64,000 bases of DNA, taken from NCBI RefSeq assembly GCF_008693105.1, contig NZ_VXKK01000018.1, positions 124,001-188,000 of the forward strand, read 5' to 3'. Origin of the DNA: Corynebacterium flavescens (GTDB lineage Bacteria > Actinomycetota > Actinomycetes > Mycobacteriales > Mycobacteriaceae). Within the stretch, counting starts at the first letter, position 1. The number at the start of each line of letters is the position of its first letter. The position numbers and the translations under genes are program-made. The notes beneath the pieces are model-generated. The model had not been told where the DNA came from, searched no databases, and was given only the letters and a program-made list of their open reading frames with translations. Shown piece by piece: positions 19,414-26,890 of the stretch.

Positions 19414-20277
19414 CTACTTCTCTATCGGCATGCGGACCATGTTGCCCCACTCTGCCCAAGAGCCGTCATAAGTGCGGACGTCATCGAAGCCGAGCAGGTG
19501 CTTGAGCACGAACCAAGAGTGCGCGGCCTGCGCTCCCACGTGAGAGTAGAGGATGGTCTCCTTGGCCGGTTCGAGGGAACCGTAGTTCACGCGCAGTTCA
19601 TCGGCGCTGCGGAAGCAGGCATTGGGGTAGACCGCGCGATCCCACTCGAGGTTGCTGGCGCCAGGGATGTGGCCGTGGCGCATGGTGGTGCCGTAGGAGG
19701 AATTGCCCAGCGGAGAATCCACGGTGGCCTCGCCTGCGTATTCCTCAGGGGTGCGGGTATCAACTATGTGTGCAGAGGTTTCGCGTACCTCCGCCACGAA
19801 GGCCCTAAACTCCGCATCATTGCGCTCTACGACGGGATAATCGGAAGCAGTGAACTCCGGGACCATGTAGGAGGTATCGCGCTCCTCAATCATCCACGCG
19901 TCACGCCCGCCGTCGAGCAAACGGACATCTGGGTGCCCGAAGAGCTCAAAGACCCACAGTGCGTAGGCTGCCCACCAGTTCGACTTATCGCCGTAGAGCA
20001 CCACCGTATCTTCCCGATTGATCCCCTTGGCCTGCATGAGAGTGGCAAAGGCCTCCCCGTCCACGGTGTCGCGGGTAAGCGGATCGAGCAATTCTTTTTG
20101 GAAAATGATGCGGCTGGCCGTGGGGATGTGGCCAATGTCGTAGAGGAGCGAATCCTCATCGACCTCGATCACTCGCAGACCTTTAATGCCCAAGCGTGCA
20201 GACAGCCATGGCGCAGACACGAGCCGCTGCGGGTTTGCATATTCTTGAAAAGGGGGATTCGGATCAAATTCAGCCAC
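19414..20277 (-). CDS. rhodanese-like protein (thiosulfate sulfurtransferase family) lacking the catalytic cysteine
   Basis: Two tandem rhodanese domains: N-terminal (HIPTASRIIFQ, GDKSNWWAAY) and C-terminal (HIPGASNLEWD, YDGSWAEWGNMVRMPI). The family transfers sulfane sulfur from thiosulfate via a Cys in a loop that in SseA-type enzymes reads YCRIGERS. Here that loop reads YSHVGAQA, about residue 243, so Ser replaces Cys and the Arg/Glu residues are also gone. The only nearby Cys is in NACFRSADE, outside the loop. Length 287 is otherwise full. The place next to accBC matches thtR of C. glutamicum. It is probably catalytically dead as a sulfurtransferase. Confidence 0.88.
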   Translation of the reverse strand: MAEFDPNPPFQEYANPQRLVSAPWLSARLGIKGLRVIEVDEDSLLYDIGHIPTASRIIFQKELLDPLTRDTVDGEAFATLMQAKGINREDTVVLYGDKSNWWAAYALWVFELFGHPDVRLLDGGRDAWMIEERDTSYMVPEFTASDYPVVERNDAEFRAFVAEVRETSAHIVDTRTPEEYAGEATVDSPLGNSSYGTTMRHGHIPGASNLEWDRAVYPNACFRSADELRVNYGSLEPAKETILYSHVGAQAAHSWFVLKHLLGFDDVRTYDGSWAEWGNMVRMPIEK

Positions 20278-20604
20278 TTTCCGTCTGCCTTTCTGTGTGT
20301 TTTCGGGGTTCGTGCTCTAAGAAAAAAGTCTTTTGGGGAAAAGAGTTTCTGCACCAACTCTAGCCTGTATCGATCTCGATTGGTCACGCGGGGCCCGCAA
20401 ATGTGGTGTAGCTTGCATCAAGAAAAAGCCGAGCTAGATCACATCCTTGCGGGGTTAAAGTTTGGTTAATAGCTCGGCGGGAAGGGGTTCTTAGGATAAT
20501 TTTAGAAAAGTACTCGGTGGTCTCTGTCCCATCGAAGGACACTCCCCGGCTGATATGACCGGGGAACATCTCCTCGGACCCTCTTAATGAAAGGGAGTTA
20601 ACAA
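20278..20604 (+). promoter_or_regulatory. 327-bp region with a structured 5' leader before the ATP-grasp-like gene
   Basis: No protein gene is supported here. A possible -10 (GATAAT) lies near 20497. The following about 95 bases fold: GTCC/GGAC near 20526-20540 and a 7-bp stem TCCCCGG/CCGGGGA near 20543-20565. CCCT before the start could pair with AGGG of the Shine-Dalgarno AAGGGAG (20591-20597). It looks like a cis-acting RNA, but I recognise no known riboswitch class. Confidence 0.35.
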
Positions 20605-21666
20605 GTGCACAAGGCAATCGTCGTCTTCGAAGTCGAGGGCGGATCCGATAAAGGCCCAGACGGCCACCGCAAAGACACTCTTCCCATCGTCAACGCCATC
20701 AAGGATGCTGGTTGGGAATCCACAGTAATCTACTTCCACCCGGACCGCGCGGAGGAGATCTTCCGCGAAGTTTCTGAGAACTATGACGGCTATATCTCTC
20801 GCGTTAATCCCGGGAATATTCCGGGCGGTGAGAAGGGCTACTTCGAGCTTCTGACCAACCTGGCGGAGGCCGGCCTGGTGGGAATGTCCACTCCCGCAGA
20901 CATGATGGCCTATGGTGCCAAGGATGCCTTGGTGAAGCTCAATGACACCTCCCTCGTGCCGGAGGACACCCGCGCTTATTACGATGTTGAGGACTTCCAC
21001 AAGACCTTCCCCGTTACCTTGTCCTACGGGGAGCGCGTGCTCAAGCAGAACCGGGGCTCCACAGGTGAGGGAATCTGGCGCGTACGTTTGGCCGATAAGG
21101 CGCTGGCTGAGTCGCTAACGCCGGGTACTGCTCTGCCTCTTGATACCGAGCTCAAGTGCACCGAGGCCGTGGACAATAAGACCCATGATTTCACCCTCGG
21201 GGAGTTCATGGACTTCTGCGACAAGTACATCATTGGCCACAATGGCATGCTCGTGGACATGCGCTTCATGCCGCGCATCGTAGAGGGTGAGATTCGCATT
21301 CTGCTCGTAGGCAACGAGCCCGTCTTCATAGTTCATAAGAAGCCGGCCGCCGGTGGGGATTCCTTCTCCGCCACCTTGTTCTCCGGCGCCACCTACACCT
21401 ACGATCACCCAGATGACTGGCCTGAGCTGCTCGAGCTCTTCGCCGACGCCCGCCCTGTCATCGCGGAAAAGCTCGGGGATACCGATACCGTTCCGCTCAT
21501 CTGGACCGCGGACTTCATGTTGGCGGATGGCCCAGACGGGGAAGACACCTACGTGCTCGGAGAGATCAACTGCTCCTGCGTAGGCTTCACCTCCGAATTG
21601 GACATGGGCATTCAAGAAAAGGTCGCTGCTGAGGCAATCGCACGCGTAGAGGCACAGGCTGTCTAA
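20605..21666 (+). CDS. Cj0069-family protein (ATP-grasp-like)
   Basis: A 353-residue soluble protein resembling the family named after Campylobacter Cj0069. An N-terminal pre-ATP-grasp-like region (VVFEVEGGSDKGPDGH) is followed by ATP-grasp-like elements: KQNRGSTGEGIWRV near residue 147 as the nucleotide loop, and LGEINCSCVG near 320 as the metal-binding Glu/Asn end. ATP-grasp enzymes ligate a carboxylate to an amine or thiol, but no substrate is known for this family. Start is GTG 20605 with AAGGGAG 8 bp upstream. It stands alone between a structured leader and a strong terminator. Confidence 0.75.
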   Translation: MHKAIVVFEVEGGSDKGPDGHRKDTLPIVNAIKDAGWESTVIYFHPDRAEEIFREVSENYDGYISRVNPGNIPGGEKGYFELLTNLAEAGLVGMSTPADMMAYGAKDALVKLNDTSLVPEDTRAYYDVEDFHKTFPVTLSYGERVLKQNRGSTGEGIWRVRLADKALAESLTPGTALPLDTELKCTEAVDNKTHDFTLGEFMDFCDKYIIGHNGMLVDMRFMPRIVEGEIRILLVGNEPVFIVHKKPAAGGDSFSATLFSGATYTYDHPDDWPELLELFADARPVIAEKLGDTDTVPLIWTADFMLADGPDGEDTYVLGEINCSCVGFTSELDMGIQEKVAAEAIARVEAQAV

Positions 21667-21715
21667 AATGGCTTGTGTCTGCCGTTCCCACTAATTGCTT
21701 CGGAGGCGGCAACTA

Positions 21716-21755
21716 GGGCGGGGGGGACCCTCTTTGAGGGCTTCCCGCCCTTTTC
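21716..21755 (+). terminator. rho-independent terminator after the ATP-grasp-like gene
   Basis: GGGCGGG (21716-21722) pairs with CCCGCCC (21744-21750), with an inner CCCTC/GAGGG stem, followed by TTTTCTCTGTTTT. Confidence 0.85.
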
Positions 21756-21836
21756 TCTGTTTTAGATCTCTCTGAGATTTCCCTAACTTTCCCTCTATCT
21801 TCGCCTCCTAAGGCGAAAGAAAGCACTCTCTCTTCA

Positions 21837-22475
21837 ATGACTACCCCGGATAACGCAAGCAACAGCGACGCCAGCAACGGCGACAACTCCAGCGACAACT
21901 TTTCAGCGCCGTGGTCAGAAGGAAACCGGCACGAAGCTGGCGCCAACGAGGGCTTCGGTCAGGCCGCGCCACAGCAGCAGGTGCCTCAGTCGCAGCAGGC
22001 CTCCCCGTGGCAAACTCAACCGGCAGCTCAAGCCGGTCCGAGCCAGCCTTGGCAGCAGCCGCAGCAGCCCCAACCTCAGCAGCAGGGCCAAGCATGGCAG
22101 CCCGCGCAAAGCCAGACGGCACAGTTTGGGCGCGGGGACAGCGAGCCGCAGCGCGAGGGCTTCTTCAAGGCTCTCTTTGACATGCGCTTCACCACGTTCA
22201 TCACCGTGCACTTCGCCTCGATGATCTACACCGTGTGCGTCCTCATCGGTGTGGCCTGCTGGTGTGGTGGATTCCTGCTTGCCCTCGTCCTCGGTGCTGC
22301 AGGCATGGGTGATGGTGTGTTTACCATAGTTTTGGCGCTGCTTGGACACCTCATCTTCGGAACGGCGTTCTTCTTTATCTACGTCATTCAGATACGCCTC
22401 GTTCTGGAGTTCTTCGTGTCCAATGTCCGCAGCGTTCAGTACACCAAGGCAATAGCGGAGCGGCGGGCTCTTTAG
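21837..22475 (+). CDS. DUF4282 membrane protein with Gln/Pro-rich N-terminus
   Basis: A 212-residue protein. Residues 1-105 are low complexity (Asn/Asp/Ser, then Gln/Pro/Ala) and probably disordered. The C-terminal part begins GFFKALFDMRFTTFI and has two membrane segments (about 128-155 and 163-190), as in DUF4282 proteins. No function is known. The start is ATG 21837; no strong Shine-Dalgarno is visible, so leaderless translation is possible. It directly precedes the left boundary of the HNH element. Confidence 0.75.
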   Translation: MTTPDNASNSDASNGDNSSDNFSAPWSEGNRHEAGANEGFGQAAPQQQVPQSQQASPWQTQPAAQAGPSQPWQQPQQPQPQQQGQAWQPAQSQTAQFGRGDSEPQREGFFKALFDMRFTTFITVHFASMIYTVCVLIGVACWCGGFLLALVLGAAGMGDGVFTIVLALLGHLIFGTAFFFIYVIQIRLVLEFFVSNVRSVQYTKAIAERRAL

Positions 22476-22476
22476 G

Positions 22477-22488
22477 GGTTTGCAAACC
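22477..22488. repeat. perfect 12-bp palindrome after the DUF4282 stop
   Basis: GGTTTGCAAACC is a perfect dyad one base after the stop codon. Its core TTTGCAAA resembles the core bound by RamB/PrpR-type regulators, but the position downstream of a gene argues against a promoter operator. Confidence 0.35.
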
Positions 22489-22511
22489 GCTGCGGTGTGG
22501 TGAGCTTTAAT

Positions 22512-22535
22512 GGCTCTTTTGGTTTTAGAGTGCAT
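22512..22535 (+). repeat. left terminal inverted repeat
   Basis: Begins GGCTCTTTTGG and continues TTTTAGAGTGCAT. It matches the reverse complement of 23975-23998 at 23 of 24 positions; the mismatch is the ninth base (T here, C on the right). Confidence 0.8.
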
Positions 22536-22634
22536 TGATTTTGTTGGTCGGTTGTCCTCCGTTTGAGCCCGATCATTCAGGATAAGCCGAATGCCCTTGC
22601 TATTGCACTGCCAAGTTCTGGCGAGGCGGCCCGT

Positions 22635-22673
22635 CTGTGGATAACCGCCCCGGGCCTGGTGGGTTATCCACAG
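22635..22673. repeat. 12-bp inverted repeat formed by two perfect DnaA-box sequences
   Basis: CTGTGGATAACC (22635-22646) pairs perfectly with GGTTATCCACAG (22662-22673) around a 15-base GC-rich loop. Each arm contains the DnaA consensus TTATCCACA, in opposite orientations (22636-22644 and 22664-22672). It is 64 bp upstream of the HNH start. Confidence 0.75.
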
Positions 22674-22736
22674 TTTCCTTACTGGGTGCGGGTTGGGGAT
22701 TGTCGCACCGCTTGGCGGTGCCTTAGCGTGACGCTC

Positions 22737-23741
22737 ATGGGCTTGCAGGAGTATTTCGCACAACTTAGCCGAGGTGTTGACCTCGTAGCTGAGTGCTCGG
22801 GGCTATCTGTGCCAGACCTTGAAAAGATGGGGGCTAGCGCGCAGGATGCCGCCGAGCTTATAAGCCTGCACACCATCTACTTTGGTACTACTCCCTATAC
22901 AGCAAAGCAGCGCTTAGCCGTTAACTCTGCTCGGCGCAACAGGCACACTCTGAGCACCCTGCGCCAGATCGAATCCTTTGCCCGCCGCGTTCAAGGGCGC
23001 CTGGCGGCGTGGAACCTGCGCGTAGAGCTATGCGCCACCTCCAGCGAGCATGTTACCGCGGTAGCCAGGCGCCGGTTGCGTGAAATGCGTGTTCCCCGCA
23101 CGTATTGCGAGCGCGCACTGCTGCGCCAGCACCCCAACGGGCTAGCTACCTTGACAGTGACCGGCAATGGGCTGGATATGGCGGATGCTTTCCGGACTAT
23201 TGACCACAAGCGGCCAGGGACAAGTTTTATCGCCCGCATGCTCGGCAAGGCAGGCGCGGCCCCGGCTGCGCGTACTCGGGTGACGACTATGGCAGTCCTC
23301 CAGTTGGAGGACTACGGGAAGCTTGTACGCCGCGAGGGTGGTGATGTGATGATACGCACCACCAGTGGGGCTGTTATCACCGGCGCGCAGCTTGTAGAGC
23401 GTGCCTGTGCTAACGAGGGTCTTATTACGGTGATAAGTCGGGCGCAGGGGCCGGTAGACTTGTACCGCTTTGACCGCTTCGCCTCGGTCAAGCAGCGCAC
23501 GATGCTCGCAGCAGAACACCCCACGTGTGCGTGGCCGGGCTGTAGCATCCCGGCAGAGCGGGGGCAGTTTCACCATCTCACGTCGTGGAGTCATGGTGGG
23601 GAGACTAACGTTGCCAACCTGGTGACCTTGTGTAGCTATCACAATGGTGTTAATGAGGATGATCCGAATGCGCCACCACGGCGCGGGCGCCTTACCCGCG
23701 ACGGCGGGACAGTAGTCTGGCAGCCACCCCACGCGCACTAG
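22737..23741 (+). CDS. HNH endonuclease, 13E12/DUF222-type
   Basis: Endonuclease-like protein common in many copies in actinobacteria and related to the M. tuberculosis 13E12 repeat proteins. A helical N-terminal region of about 270 residues is followed by an HNH domain: CAWPGC, then the catalytic FHHLTSW, GGETNVANLVTLC and SYHN. All zinc and catalytic residues appear intact. The frame is open from 22563, but that segment covers a DNA hairpin; ATG 22737 or GTG 22728 is more likely. No clear ribosome site is seen. It is the only gene in the inverted-repeat-bounded element. Confidence 0.85.
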   Translation: MGLQEYFAQLSRGVDLVAECSGLSVPDLEKMGASAQDAAELISLHTIYFGTTPYTAKQRLAVNSARRNRHTLSTLRQIESFARRVQGRLAAWNLRVELCATSSEHVTAVARRRLREMRVPRTYCERALLRQHPNGLATLTVTGNGLDMADAFRTIDHKRPGTSFIARMLGKAGAAPAARTRVTTMAVLQLEDYGKLVRREGGDVMIRTTSGAVITGAQLVERACANEGLITVISRAQGPVDLYRFDRFASVKQRTMLAAEHPTCAWPGCSIPAERGQFHHLTSWSHGGETNVANLVTLCSYHNGVNEDDPNAPPRRGRLTRDGGTVVWQPPHAH

Positions 23742-23767
23742 CCGTTAGGACAACACCGCCTAACGGC
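23741..23767 (+). terminator. hairpin directly after the HNH stop
   Basis: GCCGTTAGG (23741-23749) pairs perfectly with CCTAACGGC (23759-23767), starting at the last base of the stop codon. No U-run follows. The 200 bases to the right inverted repeat hold no gene; a weak imperfect hairpin (GTCCCCTTGT with ACAAGGGAC) spans about 23898-23949. Confidence 0.5.
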
Positions 23768-23974
23768 GACTTCCCGCACCCCGAAAACAAACCCAGTCGA
23801 CCAAACCGGCGTTTGCGTTGCAAAGTCCAGCGGGTGGCTTGCTTCTTCTGGCTCTGCGCACTCTCATTGCGTCTGGAAGTACTTGGCTGAACACAGTCCC
23901 CTTGTTGGTTGTGGCTAGATTCATACCTAAACCCTTAACGACAAGGGACTTGCTTCTTTTCTGTCACTCCCACC

Positions 23975-23998
23975 ATGCACTCTAAAACCGAAAGAGCC
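23975..23998 (-). repeat. right terminal inverted repeat
   Basis: ATGCACTCTAAAACC followed by GAAAGAGCC, the reverse complement of the left repeat with one mismatch. It ends 10 bp before the stop codon of the DUF3151 gene. Confidence 0.8.
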
Positions 23999-24008
23999 GG
24001 TTTAATCC

Positions 24009-24431
24009 CTAGTCGAGGAGGCGGGCGACGGAGTCTGGGTCGGCGTCGGAAAGCATCTGGCGCAGGCGGTCGTACTCGTCCTGCTCTCCTATGGCCTGGG
24101 CGGCGTGCGCGAGCGCGGCGATGGCGCGCAGGACGCCCTGGTTGGGCTCGTGGTCGAAGGGGACTGGGCCCCAGCCCTTCCAACCGTTGCCGCGCAGGCG
24201 GTCGAGGCTGCGGTGATAGCCGGTGCGTGCGTAGGCATAAGCGGTGATATAGGCAGCCGGTGCGGCACCTTGTGCGCGAACGCCTGCCAGCTCTTCTTCC
24301 GCCAACAGCGCCCACAGCAGCGGGGAATCGGGGTGGGAGACAATTCCTGCGGCGAGATCCGCAGTGGAATCGGCCCCAGGATCCTGGAGAAGTTTTATAG
24401 GCTCGGGCGCCAACATGTCATTGATTTTCAT
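24009..24431 (-). CDS. DUF3151 family protein
   Basis: A 140-residue cytoplasmic protein with the actinobacterial DUF3151 features: NDMLAPEPIKLL at the start, AYAYARTGYHRSLDRLR in the middle and GPVPFDHEPNQGVLRA. Function unknown. ATG 24431 (MKINDML) matches the conserved start; the frame extends further but reaches the maf region. The HNH element lies just past its stop. The next gene upstream (maf) is in the same direction, with a hairpin between them. Confidence 0.85.
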   Translation of the reverse strand: MKINDMLAPEPIKLLQDPGADSTADLAAGIVSHPDSPLLWALLAEEELAGVRAQGAAPAAYITAYAYARTGYHRSLDRLRGNGWKGWGPVPFDHEPNQGVLRAIAALAHAAQAIGEQDEYDRLRQMLSDADPDSVARLLD

Positions 24432-24444
24432 GATGCCCCAGTTT

Positions 24445-24480
24445 AGCGCCTGCATCGCACCTAGAGTCGACGCAGGCGCT
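24445..24480 (-). terminator. stem-loop after maf
   Basis: AGCGCCTGC (24445-24453) pairs perfectly with GCAGGCGCT (24472-24480). It lies between the maf stop and the DUF3151 start; no U-run follows, so read-through is likely. Confidence 0.45.
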
Positions 24481-24493
24481 TGTGCAAGGGCTC

Positions 24494-25096
24494 TTATTGT
24501 TGTGCCTGAGCCCAGAAGTCGCTGACATTCCATCCAGATGAGTAGATGGCGCGGCGCACTACCGGCAGGGAAAGCCCGATGACGGAGGAGGGATCGCCCT
24601 CGATGCGGTCGATGAACCAGCCACCGAGTGCCTCAAGCGTAAAGGCGCCGGCGCACTGCAGTGGCTCCCCGCTCGCAGCGTAGGCGGCGATATCATCCTC
24701 GCTTGCCTGCGCAAAGTAAATGACGGTGCGGGAAGTCTCGACGTGGCGGCGGCCGTCGGCGATGAGGCAGTGCCCCGTCAGTAGCTCGGCACGGCGGCCA
24801 GCCTGGGCCTGCCAGCGCGCTACGGTAGCTTCGGCAGTGAGAGGTTTGCCCTGTAGCTCGCCGTCGAGGAGGAGCATGGAATCCCCGCCAATGACGAGGT
24901 CATCGGGGTAGGAGCTGGCGACCTTTTCGGCCTTGGCGCACGCCAGCGCGGCGACGATATCTTCTGGGGCAGCAGGACCAAGCGCTGCCTCGATGGCGCG
25001 TTCGTCGACGTTGGCGGGGGCTAAAACGGGTTCAACCCCGCCCGCCCGCAGGATGGCTGCGCGCGAAGGGGATTGGGAGGCTAGAACAATGCGCAT
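24494..25096 (-). CDS. maf: Maf-family nucleotide pyrophosphatase
   Basis: Hydrolyses non-canonical or surplus nucleoside triphosphates to monophosphates (house-cleaning role). The N-terminal LASQSPSRAAIL is the family signature, with the catalytic Asp in VIGGDSMLLLDG near residue 72 and the C-terminal EGDPSSVIGLSLP. Length 200 is normal. ATG 25096 overlaps the accE stop (TGATG). The maf-accE-dtsR2-dtsR1 order is the corynebacterial one. Confidence 0.93.
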   Translation of the reverse strand: MRIVLASQSPSRAAILRAGGVEPVLAPANVDERAIEAALGPAAPEDIVAALACAKAEKVASSYPDDLVIGGDSMLLLDGELQGKPLTAEATVARWQAQAGRRAELLTGHCLIADGRRHVETSRTVIYFAQASEDDIAAYAASGEPLQCAGAFTLEALGGWFIDRIEGDPSSVIGLSLPVVRRAIYSSGWNVSDFWAQAQQ

Positions 25097-25320
25097 CAGT
25101 AGTAGCGGACGTTGCGGAACGCGGCGGGGTTGAAGATGTCCTGGGCGCCCAGCGGGTTGTAGCGCTCCTCGAGACGGCCCCACATGTTGCGCTCGCCGGT
25201 GCCAGATTGAGCCTGCTGGGCGCGCGCCTGCGCGGAGAGCTGGGCCAAGACGGCGGTGAGCGCGGCAACCTCGGAGTCGGAAGGGTTTCCCTTGAGGATG
25301 CTAAAGGCCGGGGTGGTCAT
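25096..25320 (-). CDS. accE: acyl-CoA carboxylase epsilon subunit
   Basis: A 74-residue actinobacterial AccE. The N-terminal FSILKGNPSDSEVAALTAVLAQL matches the epsilon-subunit pattern, and the basic/aromatic WGRLEERYNP end is typical. It joins AccBC and the beta subunits to stabilise and activate the complex. It lies 11 bp after dtsR2 and overlaps maf by one base. Confidence 0.9.
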   Translation of the reverse strand: MTTPAFSILKGNPSDSEVAALTAVLAQLSAQARAQQAQSGTGERNMWGRLEERYNPLGAQDIFNPAAFRNVRYY

Positions 25321-25331
25321 GGTTTCTCCTT

Positions 25332-26864
25332 TTAGAGGGTGATATTGCCGTGCTTCTTGGGCAGCTGGGCAACGACCTTGCGCTCAAGCAGGCGCAGCCC
25401 CTCGATGAGGTAGCCGCGCGTTGCAGAAGGCTCGATGACGTTGTCCACTAGGCCGTTTTCTGCTGCGGCATAAGGATGTAGGAACTGAGCGGCCAGCTCA
25501 GCCTCATTATCAGGGTTAGCGCCCTCGCCGTAGATGGCCAAAGCGGCCTGCGAAGCCTGGGTAACGGCGATTTCGGCGGTGGGCCAGGCATAAACCAGGT
25601 CCGCGCCGAGGTCCTTGGAACCCATGAAAACATAGGCAGGACCGATGGCTTTGCGTGTGATGACGGTGAGGGTACCCACGGTGGTCTCCGCGAAGGCGAA
25701 GGCCAGCTTGGAGGCGCGACGCACTAGGCCGGCCTTTTCTTCCTCCGAGGTGGGAACGAAGCCAGGGGAGTCGACGAATTCGATGACTGGGGTGTTAAAG
25801 GCGTCGCAGGTGCGGATGAAGCGAGCGGCTTTCTCCGCGGCGGCGGCATCGAGCGCACCGGCGAGTGCGAGAGGCTGATTGGCCACGATGCCTACGGCGC
25901 GTCCCTCAATGTGGGCAAAGCCGGTGAGGATGTTTTCCGCGGTGCTCGCCGAAAGCTCAAAGAAAGAGCCCTCATCGACAACGGTGGCGATGACATCACG
26001 CATGTCGTAGGCCTCCGCGGCGCCATCGGGGATGATGACATCAAGGGCGCGGTCGCGCTCAGTGATGTTATCGGCGATGGCCCCAGCGGCGACCTCAGCC
26101 GCGCTCCGCGGAGCCTCCGCCCGGTTGTTGGCAGGCAGGAAAGACAGTACGTCACGCGCGAGGGACAAAGCCTCCTCCTCGTCGGTGGCGACGAGCTGTG
26201 CGGTTCCTGCTGCGGCGTGAACCGCGGCACCGCCGAAGCTTTCGACGTCTGCGTCGGCCACGTGCCCTGCGGCCTGGTGGAGCGTTGCGCCTTCGGTGAA
26301 AATGAGGACATCACTCAGCGTGGGGGCAAAAGCTGCGATTCCAGCGGTATCACCGAGGACGACGCCAATCTGCGGGATAAGCCCCGAGGCGGCGGTCACA
26401 CGCGCCATGATGCGGGCATAGCCGGCCAGGGTGGCAATGCCCTCCTGCACGCGGGGGCCCGTGGAATCGTAGAGACCAATGATGGGCACACCGGTTTTGA
26501 GGGCCAGATCGTAGAGCTTGGTCAGCTTCTCGGCATAAACCTCGCCCTGAGTCCCGCCAAAGACGGTGGCATCCTGGCTAAAGACGCATACCTTGCGCTT
26601 GTCGACGACGCCGTAACCGGTGACGATGCCATCGGTATAGGGGCGGTCATGCTCGCGGCCAAAGGCGGTGGAGCGGTGCCTGGCAAGCGCGTCCATCTCC
26701 ACGAAAGTGCCCTCATCAACCAGCTTCTCGACGCGTTCGCGTGCGCTGAGGTGGCCTGCGGCATGTAAGGCCTCGACGATATCCGCGCCCATGGGGGTGC
26801 GGGCCTCGGACAGACGGTTGCCGAGGTCCTCGATCTTGCCGGCAGTGGTCTTAAGATCAGTCAT
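25332..26864 (-). CDS. dtsR2: acyl-CoA carboxylase beta subunit (DtsR2-type)
   Basis: Carboxyltransferase that moves CO2 from biotin to an acyl-CoA. Two crotonase-fold halves are visible, with the first oxyanion region GLYDSTGPRVQEG and the second at DSPGFVPTSEEE near residue 370. It differs from DtsR1 at the pocket loops (GDTAGIAAFAP in place of [11 protein letters not shown]), so substrate preference may differ. ATG 26864 gives 510 residues; a TTG three codons earlier is less likely. The second of two tandem beta subunits, as in C. glutamicum; which acyl-CoA it uses is not shown. Confidence 0.92.
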   Translation of the reverse strand: MTDLKTTAGKIEDLGNRLSEARTPMGADIVEALHAAGHLSARERVEKLVDEGTFVEMDALARHRSTAFGREHDRPYTDGIVTGYGVVDKRKVCVFSQDATVFGGTQGEVYAEKLTKLYDLALKTGVPIIGLYDSTGPRVQEGIATLAGYARIMARVTAASGLIPQIGVVLGDTAGIAAFAPTLSDVLIFTEGATLHQAAGHVADADVESFGGAAVHAAAGTAQLVATDEEEALSLARDVLSFLPANNRAEAPRSAAEVAAGAIADNITERDRALDVIIPDGAAEAYDMRDVIATVVDEGSFFELSASTAENILTGFAHIEGRAVGIVANQPLALAGALDAAAAEKAARFIRTCDAFNTPVIEFVDSPGFVPTSEEEKAGLVRRASKLAFAFAETTVGTLTVITRKAIGPAYVFMGSKDLGADLVYAWPTAEIAVTQASQAALAIYGEGANPDNEAELAAQFLHPYAAAENGLVDNVIEPSATRGYLIEGLRLLERKVVAQLPKKHGNITL

Positions 26865-26890
26865 GGGGTCCAATTCTACAACCCCACCCC

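Larger units (their letters stand above)
22512..23998. mobile_element. 1487-bp inverted-repeat-bounded element carrying an HNH endonuclease
   Basis: The ends are 24-bp inverted repeats with a single mismatch: left 22512-22535 and right 23975-23998. TTTAAT lies immediately left of the element (22506-22511) and again 2 bp right of it (24001-24006), a possible target-site duplication. Inside are a 12-bp hairpin made of two DnaA-box sequences, one HNH nuclease gene of the 13E12/DUF222 type, and about 230 bp of non-coding DNA. It lies between the DUF4282 gene and DUF3151, abutting the latter's stop. No transposase is present. The boundaries are seen directly; mobility is inferred. Confidence 0.65.

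Noticed and set aside
20521..20604. Known riboswitch (guanidine-II, SAM or glutamine type)
   Set aside because: Loop and core motifs of these classes were looked for and not found.
22477..22488. RamB/PrpR operator in the GGTTTGCAAACC palindrome
   Set aside because: It lies after a stop codon and before a mobile-element end, not in a promoter of a carbon-metabolism gene.
22635..22673. Chromosomal origin of replication
   Set aside because: Only two DnaA boxes, no AT-rich unwinding region and no dnaA/dnaN nearby.
21915..22763. 282-codon minus-strand frame across DUF4282 and the left end of the HNH element
   Set aside because: Leu/Arg-rich repeats mirror the Gln/Pro-rich coding strand, and it crosses the element boundary.
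22512..23998. Calling the segment an insertion sequence
   Set aside because: No transposase or recombinase is encoded; the only gene is an HNH nuclease, so a known IS family cannot be assigned.
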